A stretch of 64,000 bases of DNA from NCBI GenBank assembly GCA_902581145.1, contig CACHNE010000001.1:95326-159325 (forward strand), read 5' to 3'. Source of the stretch: an uncultured Bacteroidota bacterium. GTDB lineage: Bacteria; Bacteroidota; Bacteroidia; Flavobacteriales; Flavobacteriaceae. Below, in pieces: positions 56,711-64,000 of this stretch. Both the position numbers and the translations under genes were made by a program. The notes beneath the pieces are model-generated. The model saw only the letters and a list, made by a program, of their open reading frames with translations. It was not told the origin of the DNA and ran no database searches. How positions within the stretch are numbered: the first letter of the stretch is position 1; each line of letters starts with the position of its first letter.

Positions 56711-58780
56711 ATGATGAAGAAAAATATTATTATATCGTTACTGTTAATTTTTGTTTTCAACATAAATTTTTCACAAATTGACAGAAGTAAACAGCCAAAT
56801 TCAGGACCCGATCCTGAAATTAAGTTTGGTACACCCAAAACATTTAAGTTAAAAAACGGAATTCAAGTATTGGTAGTTGAAGATAATAAATTACCAGTTG
56901 TAACTTACAGCTTAAGAATTGACAGAAATCCGATAATCGATGGAGAAAAAGTTGGAGTTTCGAGTATTTTAAGCGCTATGCTTGGAAATGGAACAACAAA
57001 TATCCCCAAAGATGAATATAATGAAGAAGTTGAATTTTTAGGGGCATCAGTAGGTGTAACCTTTAGTGGTGGTTCAGCGAATACTTTAACCAAAAATAAT
57101 GACAGAGTTCTTGAACTTTGGTCAGACGCGATAATCAATCCACTATTATTAGAAGAAGAGTTTGATAAAGAAAAGACTAAACTTATTGAAAGCTTGAAAT
57201 CTGATGTAAACAATATTGATGCTATTGCTTCTAGAGTAAGCTCTGCATTATCCTATGGAAAAAATCACCCATATGGTGAATTTACAACACAAGAATCTCT
57301 TGAAAATGTAACTTTTCAAGATGTAGTTGAACACCATAAAACTTATTACATTCCAAATAATGCATATTTAGTTGTTGTCGGTGATGTTACTGCAAAGGGA
57401 ATTAAACCTGTTTTAAAGGAGAAATTTGAAGGTTGGAAAAAAGGTAAGCTACCTGTAAATCCAGAACCATCTTATACAGAAAATGTGGCTCTAACTGAAA
57501 TAAACTTTATTGATGTTCCTTCTGCAACACAATCAACAGTAATTTTTACTAATAACACACAATTAAAACAATCTGATGAAGATTACTTTGCTGGTTTAAT
57601 AGCAAATCAAATTTTAGGAGGTGGTAGTGAAGGATATTTATTTAAAAATCTTAGAGATGATAATGGATGGACATACGGTGCATACTCGAGTCTTGGATCT
57701 AGCAGGTATGGAGTTTCTAGATTTACAGCTGAAGCTAAAGTAAGAAATGCAGTTACAGACAGCACGGTTACTGAAATTGTTAAAGAAATCTCTAGAATTA
57801 GAACAGAAAGTGTAGATCCGCAAAGACTTAAAGACGTAAAAGCTGCATACCTTGGTAATTTTATTTTTTCAACAGAAAGAGCTTCAACAATAGCAAGCTT
57901 TGCCCTTGGACAAAGATTAAATAATCTTCCTGATGATTATTATGAAACATTTATTGAAAATATTAATAATGTATCTGCTCAAGATGTTAAAAAAGCAGCT
58001 AATAAATTTCTTAAACTTGGTAATACGCGAATAATTGTTGTTGGTAGAGGTAGTGAGGTTGTAGCTGGTCTAGAAGAAATTGGATTCCCAATAAATTATT
58101 TTGACAAGTTTGCTAACCCTGTAGCTAAACCTGTATTTAACAAACCTATTCCTGAGGGGTTAACAGCATCTGATGTGATTAGTAATTATATAAATTCAAT
58201 CGGTGGAAGAGAAAAATTAGAGGGTGTTAATACTCTTATTACAAACGGAGAGTTAGAGTTACCAGCCGGTACACCTCAACAGGTAATGCTGTCAGTAAAA
58301 CAAAAAATGCCAAATTTAGAATCTGTTAAGCAAAAGGTTCTTATGGGTGGCCAGGTTGTTATGGAGGGTGGACAATCATTTGATGGAGAAACTGGATATA
58401 TACAAGGTCCACAAGGGAGAATGGATATGGACGATGAAACTATTTCAAAAATGAAAGCTGTTCAGGGAATATTTGAAGAACTATATTATACTGATAAGCA
58501 GCTAGAACTTATAAACATTAGCAATGTAGATGGTGATGATGCTTACAAGATAAAAATATCTGATGGATCTGATGTTTCCTATAGATACTATAGCATTTCC
58601 AAAGGTTATTTACTTTCGGTTGAATCTGAAGATAAAAGCAAAAATGTAACTACAACTAATTATTCAGATTTTAGATCTGTTGACGGGATTATCTTCCCTT
58701 TTAAATTAGAGTTACAAGGGCAAAAAATAAGTATTTCAGAAATTATAGTAAACGAAGAGATTAAAGATTCTAGTTTTTAA
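56711..58780 (+). CDS. M16 family peptidase-like protein, second partner subunit (no HxxEH seen), with C-terminal lipoprotein-like domain
   Basis: FKLKNGIQVLVVEDNKLPVVTYSLRIDRNP...SSILSAMLGNGTTN at the HxxEH position; GGGSEGYLFKNLRDDNGWTYGAYSSLGSSRYGVSRF. Confidence 0.92.
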   Translation: MMKKNIIISLLLIFVFNINFSQIDRSKQPNSGPDPEIKFGTPKTFKLKNGIQVLVVEDNKLPVVTYSLRIDRNPIIDGEKVGVSSILSAMLGNGTTNIPKDEYNEEVEFLGASVGVTFSGGSANTLTKNNDRVLELWSDAIINPLLLEEEFDKEKTKLIESLKSDVNNIDAIASRVSSALSYGKNHPYGEFTTQESLENVTFQDVVEHHKTYYIPNNAYLVVVGDVTAKGIKPVLKEKFEGWKKGKLPVNPEPSYTENVALTEINFIDVPSATQSTVIFTNNTQLKQSDEDYFAGLIANQILGGGSEGYLFKNLRDDNGWTYGAYSSLGSSRYGVSRFTAEAKVRNAVTDSTVTEIVKEISRIRTESVDPQRLKDVKAAYLGNFIFSTERASTIASFALGQRLNNLPDDYYETFIENINNVSAQDVKKAANKFLKLGNTRIIVVGRGSEVVAGLEEIGFPINYFDKFANPVAKPVFNKPIPEGLTASDVISNYINSIGGREKLEGVNTLITNGELELPAGTPQQVMLSVKQKMPNLESVKQKVLMGGQVVMEGGQSFDGETGYIQGPQGRMDMDDETISKMKAVQGIFEELYYTDKQLELINISNVDGDDAYKIKISDGSDVSYRYYSISKGYLLSVESEDKSKNVTTTNYSDFRSVDGIIFPFKLELQGQKISISEIIVNEEIKDSSF

Positions 58781-59660
58781 TATTTGATTTTTTATTTGTT
58801 AATATAACACCAAATACTATTATTAGTGTCGCTATTAATTGATAGATAGAGAATTTCTCTCCATCTACGATTCCCCAAAAGATAGAAACAATCAGCATTG
58901 AATAAGTTACAGAAGAAGCGAATACTGGACTTGAAATCTTTATAAGCTTATTAAAAATTATTTTAGCTAATGCTGTTCCAAATAGTGCCAATATAAATAC
59001 ATAAAATATCGAAGTTTTTACCTCACCCTTTTCTAAACTTGAAAACTCAAAGTCAGAAAATAAAAAAACCAAAATAGCAGGAAATATAATTGCTGTAAAG
59101 TGCCCTACTGTTATTGTTAAAGCTGAAAGGTGTTGAAGATATTTTTTTATAATATTAACGTTCAATGCATATAAAAACGAACAAAGAATCACCAATCCTG
59201 CATAATTATAATTTTGATCTGGATTTAGCTTAAGTCCTGATGTGATTAAGAGATATGTACCAAAAAAACCTATAAGGACTCCAATAATCTGCCTTTTGGT
59301 AGATTCTATTTTAAAAATAATCATTCCTAATATTAAGGTATTTAAGGGTACTATTGAATTGATTATTGATGCTACTGAGCTATCAATTTCTTTTTCAGCA
59401 AATGCAAACAAAAATGCTGGAAAAAAACTTCCCAAAAATGCAGAAATCGTTATCCATTTCCATTCTATTTTTTTAATTGTAAGAATATTCCTCCATGCAA
59501 TTAAAAAAATAAAAATTGAAGAAAATATAATTCTTAATGAACCAAGCTGAGAAGCCTCAAGACCGACTAAAGCTTTTTTTATCAAAATAAATGAACTTCC
59601 CCATATTAACGACAAAGCAATTAAATAAAACCACTTATTAAGTTTCATTTCATATTCCAA
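58770..59660 (-). CDS. DMT superfamily (EamA) transporter
   Basis: Multi-TM; ALSLIWGSSFILIKKALVGLEASQLGSLRIIFSSIFI; second EamA half with Y...FGTALAKIIFNKLIKISSPVFASSVTYSMLIVSIFWG. Confidence 0.9.
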   Translation of the reverse strand: MEYEMKLNKWFYLIALSLIWGSSFILIKKALVGLEASQLGSLRIIFSSIFIFLIAWRNILTIKKIEWKWITISAFLGSFFPAFLFAFAEKEIDSSVASIINSIVPLNTLILGMIIFKIESTKRQIIGVLIGFFGTYLLITSGLKLNPDQNYNYAGLVILCSFLYALNVNIIKKYLQHLSALTITVGHFTAIIFPAILVFLFSDFEFSSLEKGEVKTSIFYVFILALFGTALAKIIFNKLIKISSPVFASSVTYSMLIVSIFWGIVDGEKFSIYQLIATLIIVFGVILTNKKSNIKN

Positions 59661-60217
59661 TTAATAGATTCAAATAAAACTAAAATATCATTTTTAACAT
59701 ATTGAATTGACGGAAATATTGAATCGTAATTCGATTTAAATTTTAGATTAACCGAGCCGCTTATAAAATTTGAAAGACTGTCTGTAAGATAGAATTGAAC
59801 GGGAGATGCTACATCCCCTTTTATTTCATAAAGTTTTCCAAATATCCTCTTATTATGATTATCATATTCTCTTAAAATAACACCATTTGATTTTTTTGTG
59901 TGGGTGTCCAAAATTACATAAAAGTCACGTACTTTTTTTTCTATATCCTGACTGGTTTTAATGTTATAAAATGATAAATTAAGGGACAGGTTTAGATCCC
60001 TGTAGTCAAACAGAAATTGATTATTTCCAATTTGATCTAAATCAGTGGAATTTGAATTATAATAGAAATTAAATGGAGTATCTATTTCCTCATGATTCGA
60101 ATAATATGGTTCTTTAAATTCAATTCTAAGAAAGCCATTTTGCTTAGGTAAATTCGGCTCATTACAAGAGAAAATTATGAGAGTAAAAAAGAGTAGTGAA
60201 ATAATTATTTTACCCAT
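59645..60217 (-). CDS. gldD: Gliding motility lipoprotein GldD
   Basis: IIFSCNEPNLPKQNGFLRIEFKEPYYSN...TPFNFYYNSN...VASPVQFYLTDSLSNFISGSVNLKFKSNYDSIFPSIQYVKNDILVLFESINW; downstream of ssb. Confidence 0.88.
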   Translation of the reverse strand: MGKIIISLLFFTLIIFSCNEPNLPKQNGFLRIEFKEPYYSNHEEIDTPFNFYYNSNSTDLDQIGNNQFLFDYRDLNLSLNLSFYNIKTSQDIEKKVRDFYVILDTHTKKSNGVILREYDNHNKRIFGKLYEIKGDVASPVQFYLTDSLSNFISGSVNLKFKSNYDSIFPSIQYVKNDILVLFESINWNMK

Positions 60218-60256
60218 GTTAATATAAATTCTATATAAAGAAAATAAAATTTAATT

Positions 60257-60694
60257 CTAAAATGGTAAATCGTCGGTTTCTTCAACAGAATCAGAAACAC
60301 TCTCTACTTTCTTTTCATCAATGACTGGTGAATTATCGGATTGAGCTGGCATATCATTTTTATTAGATAAAAAGGTGAATTCAGTACAATTTATCTCAGT
60401 TGAGTACCTGTCATTTCCTTTATCATCTTGCCATTTTCTGGTCTTGATTCTACCTTCAATGTATACTTTATCACCCTTTGATAAATATTTTTCACAAATT
60501 TCAGCAGCTTTGTTTCTCAGGACGATATTATGCCATTCGGTATTAGAAACTCTTTCATTAGTTTGCTTATTCATATATGTTTCATTTGTTGCTAAAGGAA
60601 ATCTTCCTACGCATCCTCCATCCTCAAACCTGTGAATTTTTACCTCGTCTCCTAAATGACCAATTAACATGACTTTATTAAGTGTTCCTGACAT
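60257..60694 (-). CDS. ssb: Single-stranded DNA-binding protein
   Basis: NKVMLIGHLGDEVKIHRFEDGGCVGRFPLATNE...EWHNIVLRNKAAEICEKYLSKGDKVYIEGRIKTRKWQD; ends EETDDLPF. Confidence 0.95.
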   Translation of the reverse strand: MSGTLNKVMLIGHLGDEVKIHRFEDGGCVGRFPLATNETYMNKQTNERVSNTEWHNIVLRNKAAEICEKYLSKGDKVYIEGRIKTRKWQDDKGNDRYSTEINCTEFTFLSNKNDMPAQSDNSPVIDEKKVESVSDSVEETDDLPF

Positions 60695-60727
60695 AGTTTT
60701 TATTTTTTTCTAATTTACTATTTTAAC

Positions 60728-61771
60728 TTAAGATATACTCAATTCATGAGTATATTTTTCAATAAACTTGTGCATTAACTTTGACATTGGATATTCCTTA
60801 AATGAAGACACATAAATTCCCTCATCAACATTAATTTTATTCTCTGTTAACCAAAATCTAGATCTTATATTTATGTGGGATAATTTATGCTGAATAAATT
60901 CAGAATCAATCAGTTTAATCGTCAAATTTTTAGCTTGATATTTTTCTAATAAAAACTTTATAACCTCTTTTTTTGTCTTTTTAGATTCTGAAACATGAAC
61001 TGGAAACTGAAACATGTTCTTCCAAATCCCTTCTTTTATTTGCTCTATTAAAAATTGGTTTTTATGCTTGGCAACTATGTAATCAAAATACAACAACTTA
61101 ATCTTACTTTTGGAGCTCTTTACCGGATAATATTCCACAGAATTATTATTAAAAGCTGAACAAAATTTTGAAATAACACAAGATGAGCAAAGAGGGTTTA
61201 AAGGTTTACAGATAATTGATCCGAAGTCCATTAATGCCTGATTATAATCACCATATCTATCACTTGGCATCATTTCTTTAGCCTTCTCTTTAAATACTTT
61301 TCTTGATTTATTTAAATCTATTGGATTTTTGATTTCATATACTCTTGAAATAATCCGAAAAACATTACCGTCTAAAACTGGCTGAGATTTTTCAAAACAA
61401 ATAGATGAAATTGCACTAGCTGTATAATCCCCTATTCCTTTAAGCTTAATTAACTCTTCATAGGATTCAGGAAACTCTGAATTTAATTGATTATATATAT
61501 GTTTTGATGTATAATGTAAATTTCTAGCTCTTGAATAGTAACCTAAGCCTTGCCATAATAATAACACATCTTTTTCATCTGAAGTTGCCAAGGTTTTCAA
61601 ATCTGGAAACCTGGAAATGAATCTATTATAATAGTAAATTCCCTGTTCCATTCTAGTTTGCTGTAAAATAATTTCAGATATCCATATATTATATGGATTT
61701 TTAGTATGTCTCCACGGCAAATCTCTTTTGTTTTTATCATACCAATTTAAAATTAACTTATTGAGTGCCAT
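60728..61771 (-). CDS. mutY: A/G-specific adenine glycosylase
   Basis: NKRDLPWRHTKNPYNIWISEIILQQTRMEQGIYYYNRF...LKGIGDYTASAISSICF...LDGNVFRIISRV; Fe-S CxxxxxxCxxCxxxxxC. Confidence 0.95.
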   Translation of the reverse strand: MALNKLILNWYDKNKRDLPWRHTKNPYNIWISEIILQQTRMEQGIYYYNRFISRFPDLKTLATSDEKDVLLLWQGLGYYSRARNLHYTSKHIYNQLNSEFPESYEELIKLKGIGDYTASAISSICFEKSQPVLDGNVFRIISRVYEIKNPIDLNKSRKVFKEKAKEMMPSDRYGDYNQALMDFGSIICKPLNPLCSSCVISKFCSAFNNNSVEYYPVKSSKSKIKLLYFDYIVAKHKNQFLIEQIKEGIWKNMFQFPVHVSESKKTKKEVIKFLLEKYQAKNLTIKLIDSEFIQHKLSHINIRSRFWLTENKINVDEGIYVSSFKEYPMSKLMHKFIEKYTHELSIS

Positions 61772-61855
61772 TTAGATAATTAAGGATAGTAAAGGTAATC
61801 TATAGATGTAATAAATTAAATTATAAACCAATTAAATATTGAAGTAAAAAATACA

Positions 61856-61863
61856 TATATTTG
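61856..61863 (+). promoter_or_regulatory. Bacteroidota-type -7 element (TATATTTG) for the HU gene
   Basis: aatacaTATATTTGcagg, 41 nt upstream of HU ATG. Confidence 0.5.
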
Positions 61864-61904
61864 CAGGCATTGTTGAATTATTAATGATAAAAATATATTG
61901 ATTT

Positions 61905-62195
61905 ATGACAAAGGCTGAAATTGTGGCAAATATTTCTGAAAAATTAGGAATTGAAAAAGTTGATGTGCAACTTACTGTTGAATCACTTATGAAAGAGATA
62001 ATTGATTCATTAGAAAATGGTGAAAATGTATATTTAAGAGGTTTTGGAAGTTTTATAGTTAAAAAAAGAGCTGAAAAAACTGCTAGAAATATCAAGAAGA
62101 ATACAACCATCAAAATACCAGCTCACAATATTCCAGCTTTTAAACCATCAAAGTTTTTTATTGATGGTGTGAAAACGAAATTAAAAATTAACTAA
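61905..62195 (+). CDS. HU/IHF family DNA-binding protein
   Basis: MTKAEIVANISEKLGIEKVDVQLTVESLMKEIIDSLENGENVYLRGFGSFIVKKRAEKTARNIKKNTTIKIPAHNIPAFKPSK. Confidence 0.96.
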   Translation: MTKAEIVANISEKLGIEKVDVQLTVESLMKEIIDSLENGENVYLRGFGSFIVKKRAEKTARNIKKNTTIKIPAHNIPAFKPSKFFIDGVKTKLKIN

Positions 62196-62205
62196 AATAT
62201 AATTT

Positions 62206-62298
62206 ATGCCTAGCGGAAAAAAGCGTAAAAGACATAAAGTAGCTACTCATAAGAGAAAAAAGAGACGTAGAGCTAATCGTCACAAGAAGAAGGATTAA
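62206..62298 (+). CDS. 30-aa highly basic small protein, candidate bS22/mS38 (COX24)-like ribosomal protein
   Basis: atgcctagcgga...aaggattaa = MPSGKKRKRHKVATHKRKKRRRANRHKKKD*; 10 nt after HU; below the ORF-track length cutoff. Confidence 0.75.
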   Translation: MPSGKKRKRHKVATHKRKKRRRANRHKKKD

Positions 62299-62352
62299 TT
62301 CTAATCGATCTTCTAAATTATCATTAATATCAACTTAAGTTCTTTGAAAAAT

Positions 62353-62397
62353 ATTCATTAGTACGTTGTAATAATTGCTTTTACAACAGATGAATAA
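62353..62397 (+). promoter_or_regulatory. Structured leader (two stacked 7-bp helices) upstream of rng
   Basis: TATTCAT-tagtac-GTTGTAA-taattgctt-TTACAAC-ag-ATGAATA; both arms perfectly complementary. Confidence 0.5.
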
Positions 62398-62443
62398 TCG
62401 TAGTTTATATATTAATCAGCATTAATGCAAAAAAAATGATAAA

Positions 62444-63985
62444 ATGAATAAAGAATTGCTTATTCGTTCAAGTTCTAACAATGTTGATTTTGCCTTACTT
62501 AAAGACGGAAAACTTATAGAGTTTCATAAAGATAATGACAATACAAAATTTTTAGTTGGTGATATATATCTTGCCAAAATAAGAAAAACAATGCCTGCTT
62601 TAAATGCAGCATTTGTTAATGTGGGATATAAAAAAGATGCTTTTTTACACTATCACGACTTAGGTCCTAAAGTTTCTACCCTTCAAAAATTTATAAAGGG
62701 TATTAGCTCAGGAAAAATCAGAAATTTCTCTTTAAATAATTATAAATTTGAGGAAGAAATAGATAAAAACGGTGCTATTGCAGATGTACTTAGCCCAAAT
62801 CAATCTGTTTTAATCCAAATTGTAAAAGAACCTATCTCAACCAAAGGTCCAAGAGTAACTTCCGAATTATCAATTGCCGGAAGATTTTTAGTTCTTGTTC
62901 CATTTTCAAATAGAATTTCTATTTCTCAAAAAATTGAAGATCAGAAAGAAAAAGATAGATTAAAGAGGCTGGTAAAAAGCATTACGCCAAAAGGATTTGG
63001 TGTGATTGTCAGAACCGTTGCAAAAGGTAAAAAAGTTGCTGAACTTGACAGAGATTTACAAAATCTTTACAATAGATGGATTGCAATGTGTAAAAAAATT
63101 AGGAATGCAAATATTCCTAGTAAAGTTATGGATGAAATGAATATTTCGTCCAAGATTCTTAGAGACTTATTTGATGAAAGTTTTACATCAATCTTAGTTA
63201 ATGATGAAGCATTACACATTCAAATCAAAGATTATGTACAAAAAATTGCACCAAAAAAGGAGTCGATTGTAAAACTATACAATTCTAAAATTCCAATCTT
63301 TGAAAAATTTGGAATTGAAAGACAAATTAAAACTTCATTTGGTAAAAATGTTTCAATGACAAAAGGGTCCTACTTAGTGATTGAACACACAGAAGCTTTG
63401 CATGTAATAGATGTTAATAGTGGAAATAGATCTTCTTCGGCTAAGAACCAAGAAGAGTCTGCACTGGAAGTTAATCTAATAGCTGCCTCAGAAATCGCAA
63501 GACAACTTCGTCTCAGAGATATGGGTGGAATTATTGTAGTTGACTTTATTGATCAAAATAAGGCAGATAACAGAAAAAAACTATTTAACCATCTGAAAAC
63601 AGAAATGAAGGAAGATAGAGCTAAACATAAAATTCTTCCTCCAAGTAAATTTGGATTAATCCAGGTAACAAGGCAAAGAGTAAGACCTGAAATGAATATT
63701 AAAACTAGGGAAGAAAACCCTAGTAATGGTCTTGACAATGAAGTTGAAGCTCCAATTGTGCTCATAGATAAGATATCTGAAGATATCGATAGGCTAGTTA
63801 ATAAAGGTGAAAGTCATATTAATTTAAATACTCATCCTTTCATAGCTGCTTATCTAGAAAAAGGATATCCGTCTGTTAGACTCAAGTGGTATTTTAAACA
63901 TAAAAAATGGATTAAAATTATCCCAAGAGATGCTTATAAATATTTGGAGTACCATTTTTTGGATGAAAATGGTAAAACCATTTAA
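62444..63985 (+). CDS. rng: Ribonuclease G / Rne-Rng family endoribonuclease
   Basis: GDIYLAKIRKTMPALNAAFVNVGYKKDAFLHYHDLG (S1 domain), GSYLVIEHTEALHVIDVNSGNRS, RDMGGIIVVDFIDQ. Confidence 0.94.
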   Translation: MNKELLIRSSSNNVDFALLKDGKLIEFHKDNDNTKFLVGDIYLAKIRKTMPALNAAFVNVGYKKDAFLHYHDLGPKVSTLQKFIKGISSGKIRNFSLNNYKFEEEIDKNGAIADVLSPNQSVLIQIVKEPISTKGPRVTSELSIAGRFLVLVPFSNRISISQKIEDQKEKDRLKRLVKSITPKGFGVIVRTVAKGKKVAELDRDLQNLYNRWIAMCKKIRNANIPSKVMDEMNISSKILRDLFDESFTSILVNDEALHIQIKDYVQKIAPKKESIVKLYNSKIPIFEKFGIERQIKTSFGKNVSMTKGSYLVIEHTEALHVIDVNSGNRSSSAKNQEESALEVNLIAASEIARQLRLRDMGGIIVVDFIDQNKADNRKKLFNHLKTEMKEDRAKHKILPPSKFGLIQVTRQRVRPEMNIKTREENPSNGLDNEVEAPIVLIDKISEDIDRLVNKGESHINLNTHPFIAAYLEKGYPSVRLKWYFKHKKWIKIIPRDAYKYLEYHFLDENGKTI

Positions 63986-64000
63986 AAAAAACCCTATCGA

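Noticed and set aside
1-64000. CRISPR arrays, transposases, integrases, toxin-antitoxin or restriction-modification modules, retrons
   Set aside because: Scanned translated ORFs and intergenic regions; no regularly spaced repeats, Cas/transposase/RT motifs or paired toxin-antitoxin ORFs were found.

Overview
This 64-kb window is a compact, AT-rich chromosomal segment of a Bacteroidota (Flavobacteriia-type) genome. I saw no rRNA, CRISPR array, transposase, integrase or phage module. Most content is core metabolism and housekeeping: dnaE, leuS, tyrS, pyrC, pckA, rpsP-rimM, rplU-rpmA, ftsX-uppP-truB, trmB, ssb, mutY, HU, rng, greA, hemD and trxA. Lineage-specific surface genes are also present: a T9SS-exported PKD-like giant protein with a PorP/SprF partner, gldD, two TonB-dependent receptors and a TPP riboswitch. 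Nothing looks like a wholly new multi-gene system. The items most worth following up are: (i) a DUF3127 protein whose C-terminus (DDLPF) matches the SSB tail encoded in the same window; (ii) a 30-aa highly basic ORF between HU and rng that is missing from the ORF track; (iii) a TPP riboswitch directly upstream of a TonB receptor, with PnuC and a NadR-like kinase nearby; (iv) a DnaQ-DnaE fusion with an altered PHP motif; (v) apparent absence of gldE between ssb and gldD; (vi) a 9-bp-arm palindrome upstream of a saccharopine dehydrogenase-lrp pair; (vii) a structured leader upstream of rng; (viii) low-complexity or Rho_N-like tails on ribosomal proteins S16 and L21; and (ix) almost no space between convergent genes. 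All family assignments come from reading protein motifs; no database search was run.
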